DNA of 64,000 nucleotides from Nocardia sp. NBC_01503 (GTDB lineage Bacteria > Actinomycetota > Actinomycetes > Mycobacteriales > Mycobacteriaceae), in NCBI RefSeq assembly GCF_036327755.1, contig NZ_CP109596.1, forward strand, positions 5,580,001 through 5,644,000, in the 5' to 3' direction. The position numbers and the translations under genes were made by a program. This document shows positions 41,798 to 49,704 of the stretch, one piece after another (the first letter of the stretch is position 1; every line of letters begins with the position of its first letter). The notes beneath the pieces were generated by a model that saw nothing but the letters and a program-made list of their open reading frames with translations, made no database searches and was not told the DNA's origin.

Positions 41798-42378
41798 TCG
41801 ATACCAACACCGAGCAGGAGTACCTGCTGCCCTGCGGTCGTGGTCTGGACAGCGTGTGGGATCGCCTGGACACTGTGCAGAACGGTGGCGGCGATGCGCA
41901 CGAGGCGAGCTGTATCCACTGCCGGACCGCACGCGACAGCCTGCTGGGGCTGCGCACCGCGACCCAGGAGTTGATCGACGAACCCGATCCACCGCCCTCG
42001 GATCTGGTCGAGCGCATCATGTCCGCGGTCCGCTCGGAGCTGCGGCGTGGTCAAGCGCTGGGGTTGCCGACCCCGCACGCGGGCTCGGTCGCGGTGAGCG
42101 AGCAGGCCGTGGCGGTGGTGCTGCGCTACGCGGCGGACAGTGTGCCCGGGGTACGGGCGCGGCGCTGCCGGATGCGGTCGGTCGGGGTCGGGCCCGACGG
42201 TGAGACCGTCGTGCACATCTCGATGACCATTGCTGTCGAGGTCAATGGCGATGGCGTGCAAGGGCTGGTGCCCAAGGTCCGCGAGGCCGTCACCGCCGCC
42301 GCCTCCGCGCGGACGGGACTGCTGGTCGGGCGGCTCGACATCGCGATCGTGGACGTCTACCAGGAGGGCGGTCGATGA
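41788..42378 (+). CDS. Anti-sigma (ZAS) - Asp23/Gls24 fusion protein
   Basis: A 196-residue protein of two parts. The N-terminal 90 residues contain H38-x3-C42-x2-C45 (HEASCIHC), the zinc anti-sigma signature HxxxCxxC, with Cys16 as a possible fourth ligand. The C-terminal half (AGSVAVSEQAVAVVLRYAAD, DIAIVDVYQ) is an Asp23/Gls24 domain. No membrane segment is present, so it is a soluble ZAS protein. The start lies inside the sigma-factor gene (10-base overlap) and the stop overlaps the next Asp23 gene. It is expected to hold the sigma factor until an envelope or redox signal releases it. Confidence 0.85.
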   Translation: MAVIDTNTEQEYLLPCGRGLDSVWDRLDTVQNGGGDAHEASCIHCRTARDSLLGLRTATQELIDEPDPPPSDLVERIMSAVRSELRRGQALGLPTPHAGSVAVSEQAVAVVLRYAADSVPGVRARRCRMRSVGVGPDGETVVHISMTIAVEVNGDGVQGLVPKVREAVTAAASARTGLLVGRLDIAIVDVYQEGGR

Positions 42379-42743
42379 GCGCCCGCACCGAGTTGATCGT
42401 CGCGGATCAGGTGGTCGCCAGCGTCGCCGCCCATGCCGCCGCGGCGGTACCCGGGGTGGTGCGGGTGGAACACGGACTGCGCGGACTGGTCACCGCGCTC
42501 ACCCGCGCGGGCAGACAATTGTGGACCGGCTACGAGATCGCCTCCACCAAAGGCGTGCGCATGCAACGCGACAGTGGCTCCCTCGCGGTCGAATTGGAGA
42601 TCGCGATCGCCGCCGAACGCCATGCCGGGACGATCGGGACCGCGGTGCAGCACGCCGTGGTGCGCACGGTGCGCGAACAGACCGGCGTCCGCGTCGACGA
42701 AGTCTCGGTGACCATCGTCGATATCGAACCGGAGGCGCGGTGA
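42375..42743 (+). CDS. Asp23/Gls24-family envelope protein (1)
   Basis: A 122-residue Asp23/Gls24 domain protein: VADQVVASVAAHAAAAVPGV followed by basic loop, LAVELEIAIAAERHAG and VDEVSVTIVDIEPEAR. The family is the alkaline-shock or cell-envelope stress protein group anchored at membranes by AmaP in Firmicutes. ATGA overlap links it to the preceding fusion gene and GTGA overlap to the next gene. Confidence 0.87.
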   Translation: MSARTELIVADQVVASVAAHAAAAVPGVVRVEHGLRGLVTALTRAGRQLWTGYEIASTKGVRMQRDSGSLAVELEIAIAAERHAGTIGTAVQHAVVRTVREQTGVRVDEVSVTIVDIEPEAR

Positions 42744-43036
42744 AAGCGTCGGGCGAGCTGATCGACAAGATCGCCGGAGCGGTCTCGGCCCTGGAGGGGC
42801 TGGGGCTGGAGTCCTCGGTCGCCGACGGCGTGCGCTGGCCCGGCCGCTCCACCGCCATCGAACTCGGCACCGGGATTGTCGAAATCCGGGTTGTCGCAAC
42901 GGCTTTACCACTCAAGACGCTCCTCGGGCGGCTCGCCGAAGCCGTCGAACCACTGCTGGCGGATACCCCGTGGGCCGGTGCGACCATCCGCATGGTGGTC
43001 ACCCGGCTCGCCGCGTCCGCTTTCGAAACCGATTGA
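42740..43036 (+). CDS. Small protein of the Asp23 operon, 98 residues
   Basis: A soluble 98-residue protein starting GTG 42740, four bases inside the preceding stop, with GGAGG upstream. It is rich in short helices and strands (LIDKIAGAVSALEGLGLESS, GIVEIRVVATALPLKTLL) and resembles half of an Asp23-like fold, but I cannot assign it. Its position inside a tightly coupled operon suggests an envelope-associated partner. Confidence 0.72.
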   Translation: MKASGELIDKIAGAVSALEGLGLESSVADGVRWPGRSTAIELGTGIVEIRVVATALPLKTLLGRLAEAVEPLLADTPWAGATIRMVVTRLAASAFETD

Positions 43037-43052
43037 GTATCAGGAGGCAGAG

Positions 43053-43526
43053 ATGACCGCAACCGCAACCGATAAGAGCAAGAGCGATTCGTCCGCCGAC
43101 AACGGCAAGCCCGCGTCCGCGGCGAAGAGCGAATTGCAGAGTGAGCAGGGCACCACCAGCATCGCCGATATCGTGGTGCAGAAGGTCGCGGGCCTGGCCG
43201 CGCGCAATGTGCGCGGTGTGCACGATCTCGGTGGCGGTGCGGCACGCGCGTTCGGCGCCATCCGCGATCGCATTCCCGGGGCCTCCGCCAGTGTGGGACA
43301 GGGTGTTTCGGTCGAGGTGGGGGAGACCCAGGCCGCGGTCGATCTGGAGATCGTCGTCGAATACGGCGTCGCCATCGCCGAATTGGCGCGGCAGATCCGG
43401 CGCAGTGTGATCGCCGCGATCGAGCAGATGACCGCGCTCGAGGTCGTCGAGGTCAATATCAATATCAATGACGTCTACATCCCCGAGGACGACGACGCTC
43501 CCGCCGCCGCCACCCGCGTCCAGTAA
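43053..43526 (+). CDS. Asp23/Gls24-family envelope protein (2), major form
   Basis: A 157-residue Asp23 protein with a charged 40-residue N-terminal tail (TATATDKSKSDSSADNGK) and the classic core VQKVAGLAARNVRGVHDLGG, then QGVSVEVGETQAAVDLEIVV and EVNININDVYIPED. It has the strongest ribosome site of the operon (CAGGAGG), so it may be the abundant product. Typical Asp23 proteins polymerise under the membrane through a small anchor protein. Confidence 0.92.
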   Translation: MTATATDKSKSDSSADNGKPASAAKSELQSEQGTTSIADIVVQKVAGLAARNVRGVHDLGGGAARAFGAIRDRIPGASASVGQGVSVEVGETQAAVDLEIVVEYGVAIAELARQIRRSVIAAIEQMTALEVVEVNININDVYIPEDDDAPAAATRVQ

Positions 43527-43550
43527 GACCCCCTCGCAGAGGAGTCGCAG

Positions 43551-43739
43551 ATGAACGCCACATCGATTTGCCTGGCCGTCGGTCTCGCGCTCGGATTCGC
43601 CGCCGCCTTCGGCGGTTTGGGCGCCTTCGCCATCGTGCTGGTCTTCGCCGGGCTGGGACTGGTGGCCGGGCGCTGGCTCGACGGTGAGATCGACCTGTCC
43701 GGATTGCTGCGATCGGCCCGGGACCGGGGCCGACGATGA
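43551..43739 (+). CDS. DUF2273-like small membrane protein
   Basis: A 62-residue protein with two membrane helices separated by a glycine turn (ICLAVGLALGFAAAF, FAIVLVFAGLGLVAGRW) and a basic tail. DUF2273 proteins sit in Asp23 operons across Gram-positive bacteria as small anchors. ATG 43551 has GAGGAG upstream and the stop overlaps the next gene. Confidence 0.85.
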   Translation: MNATSICLAVGLALGFAAAFGGLGAFAIVLVFAGLGLVAGRWLDGEIDLSGLLRSARDRGRR

Positions 43740-44077
43740 CCGCCGCCGTCGTGCTCGAACCCGCGGGTCGGACGACGGTGAGTGAGCGCGCCGTGCAGCG
43801 TATCGCCGCGCGGGCCGCCCGGGAGGTCGACGGGGTGGAGTCCGGGGTCGGCGTGGATGCCCGGGTGACGGGCGATTCGGCGGTGCTGGTGGTGCGGTTG
43901 CCGATTCGGTATCCGCTGCCGGTGGCCCGGATCGCGGAGCAGTGCCGCGGCCATCTGATGCGCCGCATGAATGAGCTGACCGGGGTGACGGTGACCGGGC
44001 TGGATATCGAGATCTCGGCAATGGTCGTCGAATCATCTTCGGCGACAGGTGATTCCGGTGCGCGGAGAGTGTTGTGA
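43736..44077 (+). CDS. Asp23/Gls24-family envelope protein (3)
   Basis: A 113-residue Asp23 protein: VSERAVQRIAARAAREVDGV, then GDSAVLVVRLPIRYPLPVAR and VTVTGLDIEISAMVVE. It starts at ATG 43736 overlapping DUF2273 and overlaps the next gene (GTGA). It is the third copy of the domain counting from 42375, fourth with the ZAS fusion. Confidence 0.85.
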   Translation: MTAAVVLEPAGRTTVSERAVQRIAARAAREVDGVESGVGVDARVTGDSAVLVVRLPIRYPLPVARIAEQCRGHLMRRMNELTGVTVTGLDIEISAMVVESSSATGDSGARRVL

Positions 44078-44610
44078 TCCGCCGCCCGCGCCGCGTTGTC
44101 CCGGCGGTACTGCTCGCGCTGACGGTACTCGCCCTCTGTGTCGTGGCGGTGATCTCGCTGACCGGAAGGCTTGTCGGCCGTTCGGAGTTGGTCTCGTACG
44201 ACGCGCTGGCGGGTCGCCTGCACGGTGCGCACTGGAGTGACGGGATTGTGCTCGGGGCGGGCATGGCGATCGCCGCCGCCGGACTGGTGCTGCTGCTGAT
44301 CGCGGTACTGCCCGGCCGCCCGGTCGTGGTGGCCCTGGACGAACTGGGAGACAGCCCGGCGGGTATCGCGCGCCGCAGTCTGCGCGCCGATCTGCGCCGC
44401 GCCGCGGTATCGGTGCACGGTGTCGAGTCTCCCCGGGTCCGGCTGGGTGACAAGAAGATTCGAGTCTCCGCACGTACCGGTCGCGCCGAGACCGCCGGAC
44501 TGGACACCGCGATGCGCGAGGCCGTCACCGGCGCACTGGACCGAATCGCACCGGCACGGCGCGCGACGGTGCGCACCCGACTGCGATCGCATCGGCGAGG
44601 GGAGAGCTAG
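44074..44610 (+). CDS. DUF6286-like membrane protein of the Asp23 operon
   Basis: A 178-residue protein with two hydrophobic helices (VVPAVLLALTVLALCVVAV and MAIAAAGLVLLLIAVL) and a cytosolic basic C-terminal domain ending RLRSHRRGES. Actinobacterial Asp23 operons usually include such a protein. It starts GTG 44074 overlapping the upstream gene and its stop abuts the AmaP-like start. Confidence 0.82.
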   Translation: MIRRPRRVVPAVLLALTVLALCVVAVISLTGRLVGRSELVSYDALAGRLHGAHWSDGIVLGAGMAIAAAGLVLLLIAVLPGRPVVVALDELGDSPAGIARRSLRADLRRAAVSVHGVESPRVRLGDKKIRVSARTGRAETAGLDTAMREAVTGALDRIAPARRATVRTRLRSHRRGES

Positions 44611-45162
44611 ATGAACGAGCTCAATCGGCCCGCGCGGCTGAACCGGGCGGTGCTGGCCTTCGCGGGTCTGCTGCTACTGGCTACCGGTGGCTATGTGATC
44701 GCCGCGAACCGAGATCGACTCGGCTGGATCGACTCCGGGGCCCCGCTCGTGCCCGGAACCGGTGCCCCGCCGAGTTGGGCGCTGGTGGTCATCGTGGCCG
44801 GAGCCGTCGTCGTGGGCCTGCTGTGCCTGCGCTGGCTGCTCACCCAGGTCTTCCGGCTGCCCCGCGCCGTCGAATGGGAGCTCGCCACCGACGGTTCGGC
44901 GGGCGCCACCCTGCTGCCCTCTTCCATTGCCGCGCAAGCGGTTTCCGCCGATATCGAGCGCTACACCCAGGTCCGCTCGGCCTCGGCGGTGCTGACCGGC
45001 CCCGCCCGCTCCCCGGACCTGCACCTCATCATCACCGCCGAGCCGGGCTCCGACCTCACCGCCCTGCGCCGGCGCATCCTCGCCGAGGCGGTACCCCGCC
45101 TGCGTGCGGCCCTGGAGGTCGAGGTCGTCCCACTTTCCATGGAGTTGCGTTTCGCCGAATGA
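44611..45162 (+). CDS. Alkaline-shock membrane anchor protein (AmaP-like)
   Basis: A 183-residue protein with helices LNRAVLAFAGLLLLATGGYV and WALVVIVAGAVVVGLLCLRW and a cytosolic strand-rich C-terminal domain. This layout and position identify an AmaP-type anchor, known in Firmicutes to hold Asp23 at the membrane. It ends the ECF/Asp23 operon; no terminator hairpin with T run is visible after it. Confidence 0.85.
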   Translation: MNELNRPARLNRAVLAFAGLLLLATGGYVIAANRDRLGWIDSGAPLVPGTGAPPSWALVVIVAGAVVVGLLCLRWLLTQVFRLPRAVEWELATDGSAGATLLPSSIAAQAVSADIERYTQVRSASAVLTGPARSPDLHLIITAEPGSDLTALRRRILAEAVPRLRAALEVEVVPLSMELRFAE

Positions 45163-45290
45163 AATCCGGTTGCCGAGGGTTTCCGGCGGCGGTCGCCGGG
45201 GCATACACCTGATCGGGATGTGGGGATGAAGCATCTCGGTTAGGGTCGAGGCGGTTTGGCGCGTATGCGGTGGACCAAGTGTGGAAGGTG

Positions 45291-45407
45291 ATGGATTTCG
45301 TGTCTTATGTGCTCTACGACTTTCTGGTCCCGTACCTGGGCGAGTCCGCGGCTCAGTACTGGGCGACCATGCTGGTGATCAATCCGCTGAATACCACCAA
45401 TCCCTGA
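45291..45407 (+). CDS. 38-residue small protein upstream of pdxS
   Basis: ATG 45291 has GGAAGG upstream. The product (MDFVSYVLYDFLVPYLGESA then QYWATMLVINPLNTTNP) has a hydrophobic aromatic helix with few charges and ends with a polar tail. It is too short for many gene finders but has good composition and clear limits. No homology is recognised. It is on the same strand as pdxS, 203 bases before it, and could also be part of its leader. Confidence 0.5.
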   Translation: MDFVSYVLYDFLVPYLGESAAQYWATMLVINPLNTTNP

Positions 45408-45610
45408 GTTCAATCTCGGCGGATGGATTCGGTGCTGCGGCTGTCTCCTGTTGCGGCGCGATAGCCGTACGCTGTGATCCGGCTTACAGGTGTAAACCAC
45501 GAGCAGTCCAGTCGTGTCCGACTGGCTATGAAGTGGCCTGATCGCTGGGCCTAGAATCATGGTGTTCGATCCCGAGCGATTCTATTTGCCCAGATGATCA
45601 GGAGTTTGCC

Positions 45611-46513
45611 GTGACCACGTCCGACACCACCCCCTCCATCGGCACCGCCCGCGTCAAGCGCGGCATGGCCGAGATGCTGAAGGGCGGTGTGATCATGGAC
45701 GTCGTCAATGCCGAGCAGGCCAAGATCGCCGAAGATGCCGGTGCCGTCGCCGTCATGGCCCTCGAGCGCGTGCCCGCCGATATCCGCGCCCAGGGCGGCG
45801 TCTCCCGCATGTCGGATCCGGACATGATCGACGGCATCATCTCCGCCGTCTCCATCCCGGTCATGGCCAAGGCTCGTATCGGTCACTTCGTCGAGGCGCA
45901 GATCCTCCAGTCGCTCGGTGTCGACTACATCGACGAGTCCGAGGTGCTGACCCCCGCTGATTACGCCAACCACATCGACAAGTGGAACTTCACCGTTCCC
46001 TTCGTCTGTGGCGCCACCAACCTGGGTGAGGCGCTGCGTCGTATCACCGAGGGCGCGGCCATGATCCGCTCCAAGGGTGAGGCCGGCACCGGTGACGTCT
46101 CCAACGCCACCACCCATATGCGCACCATCCGCGGTGAGATCCGTCGCCTGACCTCGCTCTCAGCGGATGAGCTCTTCGTCGCCGCCAAGGAGCTGCAGGC
46201 CCCGTACGAGCTGGTTCGTGAGGTCGCCGAGACCGGCAAGCTCCCGGTCGTCATGTTCACCGCCGGTGGTATCGCCACCCCCGCCGACGCCGCCATGATG
46301 ATGCAGCTCGGCGCCGAGGGCGTCTTCGTCGGCTCGGGCATCTTCAAGTCCGGCAACCCGGCCCAGCGTGCCGCCGCCATCGTCAAGGCCACCACCTTCC
46401 ACGATGACCCGGATGTGCTCGCCAAGGTCTCTCGCGGTCTGGGTGAGGCCATGGTCGGTATCAATGTCGAGGAGATCCCGCAGCCGCACCGTCTCGCCGA
46501 GCGCGGCTGGTAA
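45611..46513 (+). CDS. pdxS: Pyridoxal 5'-phosphate synthase, lyase subunit
   Basis: A 300-residue PdxS TIM barrel, highly typical: KRGMAEMLKGGVIMDVVNAE, MALERVPADIRAQGGVSRMS, the catalytic-lysine segment MAKARIGHFVEAQ, and VFVGSGIFKSGNP near the phosphate site. It makes pyridoxal phosphate from ribose 5-phosphate, glyceraldehyde 3-phosphate and ammonia supplied by PdxT. GTG 45611 has AGGAG upstream. A strong terminator follows. Its partner pdxT lies 11 kb away at 57518 because of an accessory stretch between. Confidence 0.97.
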   Translation: MTTSDTTPSIGTARVKRGMAEMLKGGVIMDVVNAEQAKIAEDAGAVAVMALERVPADIRAQGGVSRMSDPDMIDGIISAVSIPVMAKARIGHFVEAQILQSLGVDYIDESEVLTPADYANHIDKWNFTVPFVCGATNLGEALRRITEGAAMIRSKGEAGTGDVSNATTHMRTIRGEIRRLTSLSADELFVAAKELQAPYELVREVAETGKLPVVMFTAGGIATPADAAMMMQLGAEGVFVGSGIFKSGNPAQRAAAIVKATTFHDDPDVLAKVSRGLGEAMVGINVEEIPQPHRLAERGW

Positions 46514-46536
46514 TCGGCTCCGCGAATCGAATTCGC

Positions 46537-46576
46537 ACCGCCGGGTGGTCCTTTCGGGACCGCCCGGCGGTTTTTT
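46537..46576 (+). terminator. Intrinsic terminator after pdxS
   Basis: ACCGCCGGGTGGTCC (46537-46551) pairs with GGACCGCCCGGCGGT (46557-46571) with a short TTTC-G loop and one G-T pair, followed by TTTTTT. It is the best terminator in the window. Confidence 0.9.
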
Positions 46577-46650
46577 CGCTTCGCCTCCGGTTCGGAGCGC
46601 GAAAGCTCCCGCGACGCGGCGGCATTGGAACCGCCTACGAAATACTTTCC

Positions 46651-46899
46651 GTGGAAAGGGAATTCGTCGTCTTCGACAGCGACGAATCCGTGGACGCCGG
46701 CTGGGTCGACGAGAAAGGGGGAGTGGTCGTGACCGCCCCGCCTCGGGAGGAGTTCAGGCACGGCCCGTGGCAGCCCACCCAGGTGGTCCCCGCCGAACCG
46801 CCGACCGAGGACGTCCGCGCGGCCAAAGGTCTGCCGCATACCTGTCCCCGGTGCCGGGCGAAGGCGTCGTGCGGTATCCGGTCTGTGATCCGTCCGTAG
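46651..46899 (+). CDS. Possible 82-residue hypothetical protein
   Basis: The frame gives an acidic N-terminus (MEREFVVFDSDESVDAGWVD) and ends with a CPRCRAKASC stretch, which could be one zinc knuckle. It has no good ribosome site, and the sequence after the stop stays coding-like in another frame, so a frameshifted or decayed gene is equally possible. Confidence 0.35.
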   Translation: MEREFVVFDSDESVDAGWVDEKGGVVVTAPPREEFRHGPWQPTQVVPAEPPTEDVRAAKGLPHTCPRCRAKASCGIRSVIRP

Positions 46900-47284
46900 C
46901 CGAGTTCTCCTACGGAATGCGGTTGAGCGAACCACATTTCGCCGATCCGGAGCGCGGCGCCGCCTCGTCCTGCCCCGACCTCCACCTCCCTCGCCTATCT
47001 GAAGAACTGGGCCAACCGTCTCGCGATCTTCCGAACGGGACTGTGCGGCAGCGCTATCGGGCGGGTTGCTGGGGCGGGCTGCGCGTCAAGGAGCGCATAC
47101 GTGCTGCCGGAAGGTGTTGTGCGCTGGGTCACATACCGGTTTGCCTGCGGAATCGTGCTCCAGCAAACCTTGGCTACTTTTTCGGATTGTGCTGCGGCAA
47201 ATTTACTACCTGGTGTTTTCTGGCTACTGTTCGCCACAGTCGCCCATACGTCCGTCGACGCGCAGTCTCTGGCTAGGAGCCCGC
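46900..47284. other. 385-base region before the MHYT gene
   Basis: No supported gene. Frames are open on both strands but lack ordinary composition. The MHYT frame itself stays open back to 47066, without homology. The promoter of the MHYT gene should lie near its right end. Confidence 0.45.
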
Positions 47285-48154
47285 ATGCTGGAAATCGACC
47301 AGTTCACCTATGGTTGGTTGACCCCCACGCTCGCGTATCTCATGTCCGTCATCGGCTCATTGCTGGCATTGCGCTGCATGGTCCGAGCTCGTGCCCAGAA
47401 CGGGCATCGCGGCTGGATCATCACCGGTGCGATCGCGTTGGGCGGCACCGGAATCTGGGTTATGCATTTCATCGCCATGCTCGGCTTCTCGGTGTCCAAT
47501 GCCACTATCCGCTACGACGTTCCGGTGACCGTGTTGAGCGCCCTGATCGCCATGGGCGTTGTCTGGCTTGGTCTTTCGATCGTGGTGCATCGGCACGGTG
47601 GTGAATGGTTCGCCCTGATCACCGGTGGCGCGATCACCGGCTTGGGTGTGGCCGCCATGCACTACGCCGGTATGTACGCCATGAAAACCGATGTCTCCGT
47701 GCAGTACGACCCGTGGGTGGTGCTGCTCTCGCTGGTGATCGCGATTGTCGCCGCCACCGCCGCCCTCTGGTTCGCCCTGCATGTCCACGGTCTGGCCGCC
47801 ACCATCGGCGCGGCCGTGATCATGGGAATCGCGGTGTCCGGCATGCACTACACCGGCATGTTCGCCATGCACGCCCACGTGGCCGAGCATATGCACGCCC
47901 CCTCGGGCGCACAGGCCAACCAACTCCTGACCCCGCTCATTATCGCGGTCAGCATGGTCACCATGATCATGCTCTTCCAGGTCGGCATCACCGAGATAGA
48001 CGAACCCGACCTGAGTCGAATCCGTGGCCAATACGCCAGCCGCTTCTGGCCCAGCAACCACACCGAACTCCCGCCCCTGCCCAAGTTCCGCGCCGACGAT
48101 TTCCCGACCGAGAAGTTCGATCCGCACCGTGTAGACCCACGTCATCGGCGCTGA
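47285..48154 (+). CDS. MHYT-domain membrane sensor protein
   Basis: A 289-residue protein with about seven hydrophobic helices and three copies of the MHYT-type motif: WVMHFIAMLGF, AAMHYAGMYAM and SGMHYTGMFAM. In this family the Met and His residues are proposed to bind copper and sense O2, CO or NO. No GGDEF, EAL or kinase domain follows; the cytosolic tail is about 45 polar residues. It may signal through a partner or act as a metal-binding membrane protein. ATG 47285 has AGGAG upstream. Confidence 0.9.
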   Translation: MLEIDQFTYGWLTPTLAYLMSVIGSLLALRCMVRARAQNGHRGWIITGAIALGGTGIWVMHFIAMLGFSVSNATIRYDVPVTVLSALIAMGVVWLGLSIVVHRHGGEWFALITGGAITGLGVAAMHYAGMYAMKTDVSVQYDPWVVLLSLVIAIVAATAALWFALHVHGLAATIGAAVIMGIAVSGMHYTGMFAMHAHVAEHMHAPSGAQANQLLTPLIIAVSMVTMIMLFQVGITEIDEPDLSRIRGQYASRFWPSNHTELPPLPKFRADDFPTEKFDPHRVDPRHRR

Positions 48155-48171
48155 TCTCAGTGAGTCGGGGA

Positions 48172-48546
48172 TCAGCGTGCCCAGGGGGCGATGACCGGCG
48201 GTTGGCCGGGGATCAGCCCTTGGCCGCCGACCGGTAGCACCACCACGGCCTCGAATGGTTCCTCGCTCGGATTGGCCATGGCGAATTGCTGGTGGGCGGG
48301 GACGATGAGCGCGTCTCCCGCTGTGACGGTGAAGGTTTCGCCGTCCATGGTGACATTCATCGAACCGGAGAGCGCGATGAAGATCTCCTCTCGATCGAGG
48401 GCGTGCGGCGGGGCGTCCACCCCGGGCTTGATGGTGAGCCGCCACGCGGAGTTCTCCGCGGAGCCCCGGCTGGGCGCGGCCAAGCCGACGAAGCTCGCGT
48501 GATCGTTCTCGAAGCGGGGTGCGGTCTCGGCGGGGATGTGCGGCAT
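48172..48546 (-). CDS. Cupin protein (1)
   Basis: A 124-residue single-domain cupin. The two motif regions read DAPPHALDREEIFIALSG and GDALIVPAHQQFAMANPS, with a possible metal site of His and Glu. It starts ATG 48546 after AGGAGAG. It is a close relative of the next gene (124 residues, shared VGLAAPSRGS and REEIFIALSG) and follows it in the same minus operon, 34 bases on. Confidence 0.87.
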   Translation of the reverse strand: MPHIPAETAPRFENDHASFVGLAAPSRGSAENSAWRLTIKPGVDAPPHALDREEIFIALSGSMNVTMDGETFTVTAGDALIVPAHQQFAMANPSEEPFEAVVVLPVGGQGLIPGQPPVIAPWAR

Positions 48547-48580
48547 GACTCTCTCCTGTGAAATCTGTGGTGTGCGTGGA

Positions 48581-48955
48581 CTATTGGGCCCAGGGCGGGC
48601 TGACCCGGTCACCGCCGGGAGCCTGCGCGTAGGCCCCGACCGGCAGGATCGCGACGGCTTCGAAGGGTTCGTCACCGGGCACCCAGACGTGGAAGACCGT
48701 GTCGGCCGGAATCACCAGGGCGTCGCCCGCCCGGAAGTCGAAGGTCTCACCCGCGAGGGTGGCGCGGGCCTGTCCGGAGAGTGCGATGAAGATCTCCTCC
48801 CGCGAAACCGCGTGTGCGTGACCGGGATTGCCCGCATGCAGGGTGAACCGCCACACGCTGTTCTCGGTCGAGCCCCGGCTCGGTGCGGCCAGGCCGACCG
48901 CGGTCATGAGGGGGCCTTCGAAGACCGGGGCGTCGGCGGCTTTGACGAGTGGCAT
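48581..48955 (-). CDS. Cupin protein (2)
   Basis: A 124-residue cupin with HAHAVSREEIFIALSG and GDALVIPADTVFHVW, carrying two motif histidines in the first cupin box plus Glu. It starts at ATG 48955 with GGAGAC upstream and is divergent from the MarR gene at 49039, with inverted repeats between. It is the first gene of a two-cupin operon. Such small cupins often act as sugar or quinone-related isomerases or storage-type proteins; the substrate is unknown. Confidence 0.87.
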   Translation of the reverse strand: MPLVKAADAPVFEGPLMTAVGLAAPSRGSTENSVWRFTLHAGNPGHAHAVSREEIFIALSGQARATLAGETFDFRAGDALVIPADTVFHVWVPGDEPFEAVAILPVGAYAQAPGGDRVSPPWAQ

Positions 48956-48982
48956 GCTGTGTCTCCTAGTATTCAACCAAGG

Positions 48983-49015
48983 TGTTCAACTATGGTGCTC
49001 AACTAGAGTTGAACA
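48983..49015. promoter_or_regulatory. Inverted repeats between cupin and MarR genes (MarR operator)
   Basis: TGTTCAAC (48983-48990) is the reverse complement of GTTGAACA (49008-49015), and a tighter palindrome TCAACT-AG-AGTTGA lies at 48999-49012. A further ATTCAACC is at 48971. This cluster sits in the 83-base divergent gap and fits a MarR dimer controlling both directions. Confidence 0.65.
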
Positions 49016-49038
49016 TATTGGCGGGAAGGGAGTCAAGG

Positions 49039-49479
49039 ATGGATTTCGGTGTCCTGCTCGGGCAGTCGTATCAGGCGTTCGTCCGGCAACTGCACGCGCA
49101 TCTGGCCGAGCGCGGCCATCGCGTGCTCGGCGCGTCCTACGGCTATGTACTGCGCACGCTGGCCGAGAACGCGCTCACCGCAAGTCAATTGGGGGAGCGG
49201 CTGGGAATCACCGCGCAGGGTGCGGCCAAAGTCGTCGACGAAATGGTGCGGCACGGGTATGTGGAGCGCCGCGCCGATCCCGGCGATAAGCGCGCCAAAC
49301 TGCTGCACCTGTCCGATCGAGGCCGGGACATGCTCGAGACGGTGCGCACCTTCCACGCCGAGTACGAGCGTGAGCTGATCGCCCGCGTCGGCGCGGATCA
49401 GGTCGCCACGGTGCGGGCCGTGCTGAGCGAGATCATCAGCGCGGATTCCGGTGCGGAGCAGACCTTTCGGCCGCTGTGA
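49039..49479 (+). CDS. MarR-family regulator
   Basis: A 146-residue winged-helix regulator. The HTH is ALTASQLGERLGITAQGAAK and the wing VERRADPGDKRAKLLHLSDR, both classic MarR. ATG 49039 is chosen over an in-frame upstream start because GGAAGGGAG lies just before it. It is divergent from the two cupin genes and probably represses them until a small aromatic ligand binds. Confidence 0.92.
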   Translation: MDFGVLLGQSYQAFVRQLHAHLAERGHRVLGASYGYVLRTLAENALTASQLGERLGITAQGAAKVVDEMVRHGYVERRADPGDKRAKLLHLSDRGRDMLETVRTFHAEYERELIARVGADQVATVRAVLSEIISADSGAEQTFRPL

Positions 49480-49521
49480 AGGCGGGCGCAGCAGGTTCGT
49501 GACGACCGACACGACCATGCG

Positions 49522-49701
49522 ATGTCACAGCCTGCGGACGGGCGGCATCTTGTGCCCGACACTGTCGACAGTGAACAGGGAGGGCGACTCGACACCGTGA
49601 TCGGCCTGCGCATCGACGACGGTCGGCTCATCGGCCGCTACGCGGTCCGCAATGCCGAGAAGCTCTCGTATATGGAGCGCGAGACCAGGCTGAGCCGCTG
49701 A
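49522..49701 (+). pseudogene. C-terminal tail of a SigJ-type sigma factor (remnant)
   Basis: The 59-codon frame ends VIGLRIDDGRLIGRYAVRNA-EKL-S, which matches the C-terminus of the SnoaL-like domain of SigJ-family sigma factors (usual ending RNPEKL-S with ETALSR). No sigma regions are encoded before it, and a MarR gene ends 40 bases upstream. It looks like the 3' stump of a lost gene. Confidence 0.5.
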
Positions 49702-49704
49702 AGC

